Shown: positions 34,684 to 43,240 of the stretch, one piece after another
Layout of the letters: every line of letters begins with the position of its first letter
Position numbering within the stretch: position 1 is the first letter of the stretch
Source: Flavobacterium sp. LPB0248
GTDB lineage: Bacteria; Bacteroidota; Bacteroidia; Flavobacteriales; Flavobacteriaceae
Direction of reading: 5' to 3'
DNA length: 64,000 nucleotides
NCBI RefSeq assembly: GCF_013388355.1
Contig: NZ_CP058246.1
Coordinates: forward strand, 1,240,001 to 1,304,000
Program-made: the position numbers and the translations under genes
Notes under the pieces: generated by a model
What the model was told of the DNA's origin: nothing
What the model saw: only the letters and a program-made list of their open reading frames with translations
The model's database searches: none

Positions 34684-34718
34684 GAAAGCGTTTCTAATTT
34701 AGGGACGCTTTTTTTTGT
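34684..34718 (+). terminator. terminator after the DUF6952-like gene
   Basis: AAAGCGT and ACGCTTT form a short stem followed by a run of T. Confidence 0.7.
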
Positions 34719-34778
34719 TTACAGTGGTCAGTTTTTAGTGGTCAGCGCGGTATTCAGTCGCAGTTTATCGATTTTTTT

Positions 34779-34802
34779 GTCAGGCTGAGCGAAGTCGAAG
34801 CC
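34779..34802. repeat. interspersed repeat (family D), intergenic copy
   Basis: TGTCAGGCTGAGCGAAGTCG followed by AAGC is related (20 of 24) to the inverted copy inside pabB at 6622-6645. Confidence 0.65.
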
Positions 34803-35009
34803 CACACAAGTAGCTCTACTAACAAAATCAAACCTTTGTCAAAGTTTTAAACTTTGACAAAGGTAAAATCACAATCGCACTAAATCTAAAATCTACCTTC
34901 TAAAATCTAAAATTATTTGATAAATTAGTGAATTCGTGGCCACCAAAAAACCATCCTTAATCTCTCCTTAAACCCTTAACAAATACTTTTAGATTAAAAT
35001 ATTAATCCT

Positions 35010-35017
35010 TACTTTTG
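35010..35017 (+). promoter_or_regulatory. -7 promoter box of tpx
   Basis: TACTTTTG matches TAnnTTTG and lies 27 bp before the tpx start. The -33 element is weak. Confidence 0.5.
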
Positions 35018-35043
35018 AGCCTCATTAATTTTAAACAAAAATC

Positions 35044-35541
35044 ATGGCATCTATCACATTAGGAGGAAATCCAGTTCATACATCAGGCGAATTACCAGCA
35101 GTTGGATCGCAATTAGCTGACTTCAAATTAGTACAAAACGATTTATCTGTTGCTTCATTAAGCAATTTCGCAGGTAAAAAATTAGTTTTAAACATCTTCC
35201 CTAGTGTTGATACAGGAACTTGCGCAACATCAGTTAGAACTTTCAATGCAAGTGCAAGCGGATTAGAAAACACTACAGTATTATGTATTTCTAGAGATTT
35301 ACCTTTTGCTCAAAAACGTTTTTGTGGTGCTGAAGGTTTAGAAAATGTGGTAAACTTATCAGATTTTCAAACTGGTGCTTTTGGTAAAGCAAATGGATTA
35401 GAAATCGTTGACGGACCATTAACAGGTTTACACTCAAGAGCAATTATTGTTGTGGATGCTAACGGAAAAATCGTTCATACAGAACAAGTAGCAGAAATTG
35501 CAAACGAACCAAATTACGAAGCAGCTTTAGCAGCACTATAA
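35044..35541 (+). CDS. tpx: thiol peroxidase
   Basis: This is a 165-residue atypical 2-Cys peroxiredoxin (Tpx). The peroxidatic cysteine is in DTGTCATSVRTFN (about residue 60) and the resolving cysteine in RFCGAEGLENV (about residue 94). The N-terminus MASITLGGNPVHTSGELP is typical of the family. It reduces lipid hydroperoxides with thioredoxin. It is the first gene of a tightly spaced plus-strand run (dgkA-like gene 13 bp later, then ftsK), but whether they are co-transcribed is not certain. Confidence 0.95.
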   Translation: MASITLGGNPVHTSGELPAVGSQLADFKLVQNDLSVASLSNFAGKKLVLNIFPSVDTGTCATSVRTFNASASGLENTTVLCISRDLPFAQKRFCGAEGLENVVNLSDFQTGAFGKANGLEIVDGPLTGLHSRAIIVVDANGKIVHTEQVAEIANEPNYEAALAAL

Positions 35542-35554
35542 TATTTTCCTTTAA

Positions 35555-35929
35555 ATGGAGTTTCAAAAAGACAATACTTTTGTTACAGGCCGTTTAAAAA
35601 GTATGACGTATGCTTTTAACGGGGCTGTAAAATTAATTAAAACAGAACACAGCATCATGGTTCAATTCTCTTTGGGAATTATCATGACCATTGCTGGATT
35701 CTATTTTCATATTTCTCAAACCGAATGGCTATGCCAGACATTTGCCATCGGTTTGGTTTTAAGCATTGAAGGATTAAATACGGCAGTAGAAAAAATTGCC
35801 GATTTTATCCATCCTGATTACAGCAAACGAATCGGATTTATTAAAGATATTGCTGCCGGAGCGGTATTTTTTGCCGCGATGACCGCAATTGCAATAGGTT
35901 TGATTATTTATATTCCAAAATTTATTTAG
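35555..35929 (+). CDS. dgkA: diacylglycerol / undecaprenol kinase family protein
   Basis: This is a 124-residue inner-membrane kinase with three transmembrane helices. The family motif is EGLNTAVEKIADFIHP...GFIKDIAAGAVFFAA at about residues 70-110. The KDIAAGAV form is the version seen in Gram-positive undecaprenol kinases and many Bacteroidota, so undecaprenol as substrate is as likely as diacylglycerol. It starts 13 bp after tpx and ends 18 bp before ftsK. Confidence 0.88.
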   Translation: MEFQKDNTFVTGRLKSMTYAFNGAVKLIKTEHSIMVQFSLGIIMTIAGFYFHISQTEWLCQTFAIGLVLSIEGLNTAVEKIADFIHPDYSKRIGFIKDIAAGAVFFAAMTAIAIGLIIYIPKFI

Positions 35930-35947
35930 GCAAAGGAAAACGCAAGA

Positions 35948-38401
35948 ATGGCAAAAAATAAAAAAGAAACTGTAGATAAAAAAAACGAAAAACAGGAAGG
36001 AGTTAAAAGATCATTTAAGATGTCTAAACAGCAAAGGTTTGTTTTAGGCTGTCTTTTGGTTCTTTTTTCTATTGCACTATTAGTCGCATTTATTTCTTTT
36101 TATGTAAACGGACAATGGCAGAATGACCAAAGTGTCGTAAATCAGCTTGGTGATCGTACTGAAGTTGCTGAAAACTGGCTCGGAAAATTCGGAGCTTATT
36201 TGGCCGATTTAATTATTTACAGAGGTTTCGGACTTGCGTCTTTTATTTTCGTACGTCTATTTTTCCTAACCGGAATGTTTTTGGCATTGGAACTTTCGAC
36301 CCAAAAACTAAAAAACACATGGTTCTGGGATATTTTTGCCATTATTATCGTTTCTGTACTGTTTGGTTTCTTTGCCACTTCTGCACCAGAATTAGGTGGA
36401 ACAATTGGTTACGAACTAAATCTATTTCTGCAAGATTATATCGGAAAAACAGGTACTTTGCTTACATTGCTTTTTGGTTTAATTATCTATCTGATTTTCA
36501 AAATCAAATTATCGCCAGAAAAAATTCAATCATACTTTGATTCTACTAAAAAAGAATTCAAATCAGAATTAGATACTTTAAAACCAGCGGTAAATCAACC
36601 TGAAAGTGCTTATAATTTAGAAGAATTTGCTATTAAAGAAGAGGTAGAAAGCGATCCTGAAATAGATGACATTCACATCAAAACAGTTGACACGCAATTC
36701 GAACTTAACAAAGAAGCTTTAAAGCCAACTATTTCTCATTCGTCTGAAATTGAATTAAATCCAGTTTTAAAGCCAATTACTCCAAAACAAGAACTTCCAT
36801 TAGTTTCTCCTGATGAAGCTTTTGTAATTGAAAAAGCAGAGGAAGAAGATATTATCGAAGAAAACTTGGCTTCTCGCCTAGTTGCCGATTTCGGACTATT
36901 TGATCCAACTTTAGATTTATCCAATTACAAATTCCCAACCATTGATCTATTAAAAGAATATTCAACTGGAGGAATTACAATCAATCAGGAAGAATTAGAA
37001 GAAAATAAAAACAGAATTGTAGATACACTTCGTAACTACAAAATTGAAATTGCACAAATCAAAGCAACCGTTGGACCATCGGTTACTTTATATGAAATTG
37101 TGCCAGAAGCTGGTATCAGAATTTCTAAAATTAAGAGTTTAGAAGATGATATTGCTTTGTCATTATCAGCATTAGGAATTCGTATTATTGCACCAATTCC
37201 TGGAAAAGGTACTATCGGTATTGAGGTTCCGAACAAAAACCCTACTATGGTTTCTATGAAAAGCGTTATTGGAGCTGCAAAGTTCCAAGAGGCCGAAATG
37301 GAATTGCCAATTGCATTAGGAAAAACCATTTCAAACGAAACTTTTGTTGTCGATCTTGCAAAAATGCCTCACTTATTGATGGCTGGAGCAACTGGACAAG
37401 GAAAATCTGTTGGATTAAATGCCGTGTTAACTTCATTGTTATACAAAAAACATCCAGCAGAAGTAAAATTTGTTTTGGTCGATCCAAAAAAAGTAGAACT
37501 TACGCTTTTCAATAAAATTGAAAGACATTATTTAGCTAAACTTCCAGATACAGAAGATGCTATTATTACTGATAATGCAAAAGTTGTTAATACTTTAAAT
37601 TCACTTTGTGTCGAAATGGACAATCGTTATTCTTTATTAAAAGATGCGATGGTTCGTAACATTAAAGAATACAACGAAAAATTCAAATCTAGAAAACTAA
37701 ACCCAGAAGCTGGCCACCGATTTTTACCTTACATCGTTTTGGTTGTCGATGAGTTTGCCGATTTGATTATGACTGCAGGAAAAGAAGTCGAAGTTCCTAT
37801 TGCACGTTTGGCTCAATTAGCCCGTGCTATTGGTATTCACTTGATTATTGCAACCCAAAGACCTTCTGTAAACGTTATTACAGGTTTAATTAAAGCCAAT
37901 TTCCCTGCCAGAATAGCATTTAGAGTAACTTCTAAAATTGACTCTAGAACTATTTTGGACACTCAAGGTGCAGATCAGCTTATTGGACGCGGAGATTTAT
38001 TATACACTAATGGAAACGACGTAATCCGTGTACAATGTGCTTTCATTGATACTCCAGAAGTAGAAAAAATTACAGATTTCATTGGCGGACAAAAAGCTTA
38101 CGCTACAGCTTATTTGCTTCCAGAGTTTGTTGGAGAAGAAAGTGGCATTAATCTTGATATAGATATTTCCGAAAGAGATACTTTATTTAGAGAAGCGGCA
38201 GAGATTATTGTCAATGCACAGCAGGGTTCTGCTTCTTTATTGCAACGAAAATTAAAATTAGGATACAACAGAGCTGGTCGTTTGATCGATCAACTTGAGG
38301 CAGCAGGTATTGTTGGTCCGTTTGAAGGCAGTAAAGCACGCAGTGTAAACATCTTAGATTTAAATGCTCTTGATCAATTTTTTAATAATGAACAAAATTA
38401 A
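35948..38401 (+). CDS. ftsK: DNA translocase FtsK
   Basis: This is an 817-residue DNA motor that helps segregate chromosome ends at the division septum. Four transmembrane helices lie in the first 190 residues (VLGCLLVLFSIALLVAFISF and others). An acidic linker (about 190-330) follows. The motor domain has Walker A GATGQGKSVGLNA (about 480) and Walker B YIVLVVDEFADLI. The C-terminal gamma winged-helix domain (SASLLQRKLKLGYNRAGRLIDQLEAAGIVGP) would read KOPS-like sites. The length is usual for Bacteroidota FtsK. Confidence 0.95.
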   Translation: MAKNKKETVDKKNEKQEGVKRSFKMSKQQRFVLGCLLVLFSIALLVAFISFYVNGQWQNDQSVVNQLGDRTEVAENWLGKFGAYLADLIIYRGFGLASFIFVRLFFLTGMFLALELSTQKLKNTWFWDIFAIIIVSVLFGFFATSAPELGGTIGYELNLFLQDYIGKTGTLLTLLFGLIIYLIFKIKLSPEKIQSYFDSTKKEFKSELDTLKPAVNQPESAYNLEEFAIKEEVESDPEIDDIHIKTVDTQFELNKEALKPTISHSSEIELNPVLKPITPKQELPLVSPDEAFVIEKAEEEDIIEENLASRLVADFGLFDPTLDLSNYKFPTIDLLKEYSTGGITINQEELEENKNRIVDTLRNYKIEIAQIKATVGPSVTLYEIVPEAGIRISKIKSLEDDIALSLSALGIRIIAPIPGKGTIGIEVPNKNPTMVSMKSVIGAAKFQEAEMELPIALGKTISNETFVVDLAKMPHLLMAGATGQGKSVGLNAVLTSLLYKKHPAEVKFVLVDPKKVELTLFNKIERHYLAKLPDTEDAIITDNAKVVNTLNSLCVEMDNRYSLLKDAMVRNIKEYNEKFKSRKLNPEAGHRFLPYIVLVVDEFADLIMTAGKEVEVPIARLAQLARAIGIHLIIATQRPSVNVITGLIKANFPARIAFRVTSKIDSRTILDTQGADQLIGRGDLLYTNGNDVIRVQCAFIDTPEVEKITDFIGGQKAYATAYLLPEFVGEESGINLDIDISERDTLFREAAEIIVNAQQGSASLLQRKLKLGYNRAGRLIDQLEAAGIVGPFEGSKARSVNILDLNALDQFFNNEQN

Positions 38402-38453
38402 TCCAATCATGAAAGCAAAAATTCAAGAAATCAACAACAATTCTATCACAAAC

Positions 38454-39101
38454 ATGACTAAAAAGTGTTTCCAAATGGCAATTATTTTGCTTTTGAGCTT
38501 CACTTCTATTCAGGCTCAAGATAAAAAAGCAAAAGATTTATTGAACGAAGTGACTTCTAAAATAAAAAGCTACGACAATATTGTTATCGATTTTAAATAT
38601 TCTTTGAATAACGCCAAAGAAAACATCAATCAAGACAGTAAAGGAAATGTAACGATGAAAGGAAACCAATATGTTTTGAATTTCATGGGCGTTACTAAAA
38701 TTTTTGACGGTCAGAAAACCTACACTATTGTTCCTGAAGACGAAGAAGTTACTATTTCTAAAGTAAACGAGAAAGATGATAATGCAATCACTCCTTCAAA
38801 AATGCTTACTTTCTTTAATTCTGGCTACAAATACAACATGGACATTGTTCAGAATGTAAAGGGAAGAAAAATTCAATATATCAAATTGGTTCCAACTAGC
38901 GGAAAAGACCAAAGAAAAGAAATTTTGTTAGGTGTTGACGTTCAGACAAAACACATCTACAATTTGATTGAAACTGGAAAAAACGGAACAAAAACAACTT
39001 TAACCGTTAATTCTTTTAAAACCAATCAGCCATTATCAAAAAATCAATTTACCTTTGTAGCGAGTAAATACCCGAAATACTACATCAATAAATTAGATTA
39101 A
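38454..39101 (+). CDS. lolA: LolA-like outer-membrane lipoprotein carrier
   Basis: This is a periplasmic protein of about 215 residues that should shuttle lipoproteins to the outer membrane. The start is set at MTKKCFQMAIILLLSFTSIQAQ, a good signal peptide. In-frame ATGs at 38409 and 38388 are alternatives, the latter overlapping the ftsK stop. The body, LLNEVTSKIKSYDNIVIDFKYS...QDSKGNVTMKGNQYVLNFMG...KIFDGQKTYTIVP, matches LolA, with a long beta-strand pattern. It lies next to the LptF/G-like gene. No lolB is seen, as is usual in this phylum. Confidence 0.85.
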   Translation: MTKKCFQMAIILLLSFTSIQAQDKKAKDLLNEVTSKIKSYDNIVIDFKYSLNNAKENINQDSKGNVTMKGNQYVLNFMGVTKIFDGQKTYTIVPEDEEVTISKVNEKDDNAITPSKMLTFFNSGYKYNMDIVQNVKGRKIQYIKLVPTSGKDQRKEILLGVDVQTKHIYNLIETGKNGTKTTLTVNSFKTNQPLSKNQFTFVASKYPKYYINKLD

Positions 39102-39109
39102 TCAGAAGG

Positions 39110-40561
39110 TTGAAAATACTAGACAAATACTTATTAAAAACATTCTTACTTACATTTACTACGGTATTTGTAATCTTATTTTTCATATTCATACTTCAAA
39201 CAGTATGGCTATTTATTTCAGAACTAGCAGGTAAAGATCTCGACTTAATATTGGTCGTGAAATTCCTGCTTTTTTCTATGCCACGAATTATTCCGTTAGT
39301 TTTACCACTTTCGGTTTTATTAGCTTCGATCATGACTTTCGGAAATCTTGCCGAAAATTATGAGTTCGCAGCCATGAAATCTTCTGGAATCTCACTGCAA
39401 AGAGCAATGAGAGTACTGATTATTTTTATTTTCGTTTTAAGTATTGTTGCCTTTTGGTTTGCAAACAACGTCATTCCTTATGCCGAATATAAATTTGTTA
39501 ATTTTAGAAAAAACATCGCTCAAGCAAAACCAGCTATGGCAATTGCCGAGGGTCAGTTTAACGATGTTGGCACTTATAACATTAAAGTAAACAAAAAAAC
39601 CGGCGAAAACGGCAATCACTTGACTGGTGTAACTATTCATGAGAAAGCGAATAATATGGGTGAAAATAAAACCGTAATTAAAGCTAAAACCGGAGTATTA
39701 GTAAGTAATGAAAAATCCAGTATTTTAAAACTGGTTTTAAATGACGGTTATTACTACCAAGATGTTACTCCAAAAAAATATGAGGATCGTGCTAAAATGC
39801 CTTTTATAAAAGGAAAATTTAAGACACAGATCATCAATATCGATTTATCTGAGTTAAACAAAGTGGATGACAGCAAAGAAAGCATTGCAGGAACAAATGG
39901 AATGTTAAATGTTAACGAACTGCGCTATACTTTAGATTCTTTGAACAAAAATTTAGACAACGAAATTGTTTCTTTTTCTGAGAATATTAATCAGCGAGTT
40001 GGAATTAAAAAGTTCTCTTCAGACACTCAAAAAAACAAGAAGAAGCCGCTTCCGAATGATGTTTTATCTATTTATTCTAACAAAGATAAAGTTGATATTC
40101 TAAAGATGGCTGGAAGCAATATTACCAGCAATATTTATTCTATAGAAACGACACAGAAAGATTTAAAAGAAAAAGAGCGAGAAATCAACAAGCACTATAA
40201 TGCATTATACGAAAAATTCGTTATTGCTTTTGCCTGTTTCTTAATGTTCTTTATCGGAGCTCCACTTGGAGCTATTATTAGAAAAGGAGGACTTGGACTT
40301 CCTATTGTATTTGCCGTTTTAATCTTTATTACTTTCCATTTCATCAATACATTCGGAAAAAGATTATCTCAAGAAGGCGGTATGACTCCATTTATGGGAT
40401 CATGGATGTCATCTTTTGTCTTGTCGCCGCTTGCCATATTATTAACCTATCGCGCTACAAACGATAATGGTTTAATTAATTTTGATGCGATTACAACTCC
40501 AATTTCACAACTATTTCAGAAAATCTCTGAGCAGTTTTTACCTGCTCAAAAGCAAAAATAA
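39110..40561 (+). CDS. LptF/LptG family permease
   Basis: This is a 483-residue inner-membrane subunit of the lipopolysaccharide export transporter (YjgP/YjgQ family). It has three helices at the N-terminus (LLKTFLLTFTTVFVILFFIFILQTVWLF; FSMPRIIPLVLPLSVLLASIMTFG with the typical ENYEFAAMKSSGIS), a large periplasmic domain and three helices at the C-terminus (FVIAFACFLMFFIGAPLGAIIRKGGLGLP). It starts with TTG at 39110, nine bases after the lolA stop and behind AGAAGG. This is the unusual point in its start. Which of LptF or LptG it represents cannot be told. Confidence 0.88.
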   Translation: MKILDKYLLKTFLLTFTTVFVILFFIFILQTVWLFISELAGKDLDLILVVKFLLFSMPRIIPLVLPLSVLLASIMTFGNLAENYEFAAMKSSGISLQRAMRVLIIFIFVLSIVAFWFANNVIPYAEYKFVNFRKNIAQAKPAMAIAEGQFNDVGTYNIKVNKKTGENGNHLTGVTIHEKANNMGENKTVIKAKTGVLVSNEKSSILKLVLNDGYYYQDVTPKKYEDRAKMPFIKGKFKTQIINIDLSELNKVDDSKESIAGTNGMLNVNELRYTLDSLNKNLDNEIVSFSENINQRVGIKKFSSDTQKNKKKPLPNDVLSIYSNKDKVDILKMAGSNITSNIYSIETTQKDLKEKEREINKHYNALYEKFVIAFACFLMFFIGAPLGAIIRKGGLGLPIVFAVLIFITFHFINTFGKRLSQEGGMTPFMGSWMSSFVLSPLAILLTYRATNDNGLINFDAITTPISQLFQKISEQFLPAQKQK

Positions 40562-40563
40562 TT

Positions 40564-41697
40564 ATGTCAACAACAAAAATACAACTGAATACCATTGAAG
40601 AAGCTATAGAAGATATTCGTCAAGGTAAAGTAATCATTGTAGTCGATGATGAGGATCGAGAAAATGAAGGTGATTTTTTAGCTGCTGCCGAAAAAGTTAC
40701 TCCAGAAATGATCAACTTTATGGCTACTCACGGACGTGGTTTAATTTGTACACCGCTTACAGAAAGCCGATGCAAGGAGTTAGATCTTCGTGCTATGGTT
40801 ACCAACAATACAGATCACATGGAAACTGCTTTTACGGTTTCTGTTGATTTAAAAGGTCAAGGGGTTACAACTGGAATTTCTGCAGCAGATAGATCAAAAA
40901 CAGTTCAATCATTAGTTGATCCAAATACAAAACCTCACGACCTAGCCCGTCCTGGTCATATTTTTCCTTTAATTGCTAAACAAGGCGGTGTTTTAAGAAG
41001 AACAGGACATACGGAAGCAGCAATTGATTTTGCACGTCTTGCAGGATTTAAACCTGCTGGTGTAATCTGCGAAATCTTAAACGAAGACGGAACAATGTCA
41101 CGTTTGCCAGAATTGATCAAAGTGGCAAAGAAATTTGATTTGAAATTAGTTTCTATTGAAGATTTGGTTGCTTATAGAATGCAGCATGATAGCTTAATCG
41201 TTAAAAAAGAAGATTTTGATATTGAGACTCGTTTCGGAACTTTCCGTTTAAGAGCGTACGAGCAAACTACCAACAAACAAATTCATATCGCTTTAACTAA
41301 AGGAACTTGGAATCTTGGTGAACCTATTTTGACAAGAATTCACTCTTCTCAGGTAAATAATGATTTATTAGGCACATTGACTAATAATGCTGAACAGCAA
41401 TTGGATGACATGTTTAAAGTGATTAACGAGAACGGGAAAGGCGCTGTTATCTTTATTAATCAAGACATGACTGCAGTTAATCTTTTAAACAGAATTTCTG
41501 AGCTAAAATCATTACAAGCTAACGGAACTTTAAAAGCTCCAAAAGTAATTATTGACAGCAAAGATTACGGAATCGGAGCTCAAATTCTTCATGATTTAGA
41601 TATTTCTAAAATTAGATTGGTTTCGAATACAGAGCAAACAAAACGAGTGGGTATGATTGGATACGGACTTGAAATTACAGAATATGTTAATTACTAA
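40564..41697 (+). CDS. ribB: 3,4-dihydroxy-2-butanone-4-phosphate synthase with degenerate GTP cyclohydrolase II domain
   Basis: This 377-residue protein has a RibBA layout. The N-terminal 205 residues make the four-carbon unit of riboflavin from ribulose 5-phosphate. All key blocks are present: VVDDEDRENEGDF, THGRGLICTPL, TGISAADRSKTV, ARPGHIFPL and RRTGHTEAAIDFARLAG. The C-terminal half aligns with GTP cyclohydrolase II, but the zinc site is gone: where E. coli RibA has SECLTGD...SLRCDCG this protein has SSQVNND...TLTNNAE, so all three cysteines are lost. The catalytic YHRQEGRNIGL is replaced by FINQDMTAVNL. The second half is therefore probably inactive as a cyclohydrolase. No FMN riboswitch is visible. 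It is closely packed after the LptF/G-like gene. Confidence 0.9.
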   Translation: MSTTKIQLNTIEEAIEDIRQGKVIIVVDDEDRENEGDFLAAAEKVTPEMINFMATHGRGLICTPLTESRCKELDLRAMVTNNTDHMETAFTVSVDLKGQGVTTGISAADRSKTVQSLVDPNTKPHDLARPGHIFPLIAKQGGVLRRTGHTEAAIDFARLAGFKPAGVICEILNEDGTMSRLPELIKVAKKFDLKLVSIEDLVAYRMQHDSLIVKKEDFDIETRFGTFRLRAYEQTTNKQIHIALTKGTWNLGEPILTRIHSSQVNNDLLGTLTNNAEQQLDDMFKVINENGKGAVIFINQDMTAVNLLNRISELKSLQANGTLKAPKVIIDSKDYGIGAQILHDLDISKIRLVSNTEQTKRVGMIGYGLEITEYVNY

Positions 41698-41698
41698 T

Positions 41699-42097
41699 AT
41701 GGGGACAGTAGAAGAAAGAATTCAAAAATCAGAAACCCGTATTTTTAAAGCGGTATTTCCGAGCACAACAAATCATTATGACACTTTATTTGGAGGAACT
41801 GCTCTTCATTTAATGGACGAAGTTGCTTTTATCTGTGCAACACGTTTCAGCCGTAAAAAAGTAGTTACAATTTCTACAGGACAAATTGACTTTAAAAAAG
41901 CGATTCCTGCGGGAACTTTAATCGAATTAGTAGCAAAAGTAGATAGCGTTGGAAGAACAAGCTGTAAAATTCATGTTGATATTTTTATGGAACAAATGTA
42001 TTCTGAACTTCGCGAAACGGTAGTTTCAGGAACTTTTTCGTTTGTTGCTGTTGATGAACACAAAAAACCAACGCCAATTTTAGACGATTTAGACTAA
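41699..42097 (+). CDS. acyl-CoA thioesterase, hotdog fold
   Basis: This is a 132-residue hotdog-fold thioesterase of the YciA/BACH type. Blocks are FKAVFPSTTNHYDTLFGGTALHLMDEVAFICATRFS and VVTISTGQIDFKKAIPAGTLIELVAKVDSVGRTS. The catalytic Asp is in HLMDEVAF. The start is set at MGTVEERIQKSE, two bases after the ribB stop. An earlier ATG inside ribB is possible. The acyl-CoA chain length preferred is not evident. Confidence 0.88.
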   Translation: MGTVEERIQKSETRIFKAVFPSTTNHYDTLFGGTALHLMDEVAFICATRFSRKKVVTISTGQIDFKKAIPAGTLIELVAKVDSVGRTSCKIHVDIFMEQMYSELRETVVSGTFSFVAVDEHKKPTPILDDLD

Positions 42098-42207
42098 TTT
42101 TTTAAAAATAGCAATTTCGGAAATACTGATAATTAGACACTTGAAAATTATCTTAAAAAACTTTAAAAAAAAGTCCGAAAAAAGTTTTTATAACCGAAAA
42201 ACCGTCT

Positions 42208-42215
42208 TATATTTG
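42208..42215 (+). promoter_or_regulatory. -7 box of tRNA-Ser copy 1
   Basis: TATATTTG followed by CACCCGCAATCAGA lies 32 bp before the tRNA. The same leader sequence precedes the second tRNA copy. Confidence 0.6.
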
Positions 42216-42247
42216 CACCCGCAATCAGATAATGATCGCGACATACT

Positions 42248-42332
42248 GGAGAAATGGCAGAGCGGTCGAATGCGGCAGTCTTGAAAACTGTTGACTGTAA
42301 CAGGTCCGGGGGTTCGAATCCCTCTTTCTCCG
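42248..42332 (+). tRNA. tRNA-Ser (anticodon TGA), copy 1
   Basis: The 85-nt gene has the acceptor stem GGAGAAA / TTTCTCC, discriminator G, a long variable arm and the T loop GTTCGAATC. The anticodon loop CTTGAAA gives TGA, reading UCA and related Ser codons. CCA is not encoded. It is identical to the copy at 42989-43073. Confidence 0.95.
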
Positions 42333-42341
42333 CTGAAATTT

Positions 42342-42377
42342 AAAACCCTTAACTATGTTAAGGGTTTTTCTTTTTTA
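42342..42377 (+). terminator. terminator after tRNA-Ser copy 1
   Basis: AAAACCCTTAAC and GTTAAGGGTTTT form a stem with a 3-nt loop and a T run. Confidence 0.88.
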
Positions 42378-42460
42378 CCATAATATACCTATGGAAATGT
42401 TTTAAATTTCCACTCTACATTCAATGCCTATTTTAAACTGACCTCTTCAATCCTAAAGCA

Positions 42461-42482
42461 ATGTTGTTTTATAAAACAACAT
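42461..42482. repeat. 22-bp perfect palindrome
   Basis: ATGTTGTTTTA and TAAAACAACAT form a perfect palindrome just after the stop codon of the YqaE-like gene. It may serve as its terminator on the minus strand, though the T run is weak. Confidence 0.5.
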
Positions 42483-42494
42483 GCATAAAAACAA

Positions 42495-42695
42495 TTATCT
42501 ATTTCGCATTGCCTTAATTAATCTTGCATTACGTCTGTCGGCTCTAGAATTCTGAAGTGATATAACAGCCCATATTGCAGCAGGCAACCAGCCGATTAAA
42601 GTAAGCTGTAAAATTAAACAAAGTAGGGATGTCAAAATTTTACCTCTTAAAAGAAAGGAAATACACGGAAAAAATATTGCTATAAGAGTCATCAT
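42495..42695 (-). CDS. YqaE/Pmp3 family membrane protein
   Basis: This is a 66-residue membrane protein with two hydrophobic helices (LIAIFFPCISFLL; LLCLILQLTLIGWLPAAIWAVISL) and a charged C-terminal tail. The layout and the LxGWxPAxIxAV motif match the small Pmp3/YqaE family, whose eukaryotic members affect membrane potential under salt stress. The bacterial role is not settled. It lies alone between two tRNA-Ser copies. The first or second Met may be the start. Confidence 0.8.
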   Translation of the reverse strand: MMTLIAIFFPCISFLLRGKILTSLLCLILQLTLIGWLPAAIWAVISLQNSRADRRNARLIKAMRNR

Positions 42696-42948
42696 TTTTA
42701 TTTGGTTTTAGCTATATGTCGCAAATCTTCAAATTTGTTACTTAAGATTCCATTCGCAGAGTAAAAACAACTGAATCTCTGGAAAAATTAAAATATTTCG
42801 CAAAGCAAACCAAAACCTCCAAATTTAGCTCTTTTCATTTTCGCCTCACTGTTAAACCTTTAGCTTTATCAGAGGTTTTCTTTTTTCTCAGACAATCATT
42901 TTCTTTGTAAATAGTTCCAAAAAAATTTTCACAATTCAAAAAACAACT

Positions 42949-42956
42949 TATCTTTG
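42949..42956 (+). promoter_or_regulatory. -7 box of tRNA-Ser copy 2
   Basis: TATCTTTG followed by CACTCGCAATCAGA mirrors the leader of copy 1. Confidence 0.6.
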
Positions 42957-42988
42957 CACTCGCAATCAGAAAATGAGAGCAACATACT

Positions 42989-43073
42989 GGAGAAATGGCA
43001 GAGCGGTCGAATGCGGCAGTCTTGAAAACTGTTGACTGTAACAGGTCCGGGGGTTCGAATCCCTCTTTCTCCG
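42989..43073 (+). tRNA. tRNA-Ser (anticodon TGA), copy 2
   Basis: It is identical over 85 nt to the copy at 42248-42332 and has the same leader motif. The anticodon loop CTTGAAA gives TGA. Confidence 0.95.
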
Positions 43074-43105
43074 CCAGATAAAGTTTCAAAAGAAACTTAA
43101 AAAGT

Positions 43106-43143
43106 AAAAGCCTTTAAATACGTGTATTTAAAGGCTTTTTTTA
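43106..43143 (+). terminator. terminator after tRNA-Ser copy 2
   Basis: AAAGCCTTTAAATAC and GTATTTAAAGGCTTT form a perfect stem with a 2-nt centre and a T run. Confidence 0.88.
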
Positions 43144-43202
43144 TTGCTTTTAGCTTAGTTTTTATCAAAACAAAAGAGGGATTGAAAATACCAGTTAAAA
43201 CA

Positions 43203-43240
43203 AAAAACGGATGAGTTAATACCTCATCCGTTTTTGTTTT
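43203..43240 (-). terminator. terminator at the end of the mannoside locus
   Basis: AAAAACGGATGAG and CTCATCCGTTTTT form a perfect stem directly after the stop of the ROK kinase, with T runs on both strands. Confidence 0.88.

Larger units (their letters stand above)
34643..35043. other. intergenic region with several repeat families
   Basis: The 401-bp spacer before tpx holds no gene. After the terminator (34684-34718) come a family D copy (34779-34802), a near-perfect palindrome ACCTTTGTCAAAGTTT-T-AAACTTTGACAAAGGT (34832-34864), AAATCTAAAATCTA simple repeats, a family A arm (34925-34944) and a -7 box. Confidence 0.75.

Noticed and set aside
40300..40563. FMN riboswitch before ribB
   Set aside because: ribB follows the LptF/G-like gene by two bases; no leader exists and no conserved riboswitch core is seen.
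42835..43089. 84-codon reading frame on the minus strand over tRNA-Ser copy 2
   Set aside because: Its middle ([20 protein letters not shown]) is just the antisense of the tRNA, a known artefact in automated annotation.
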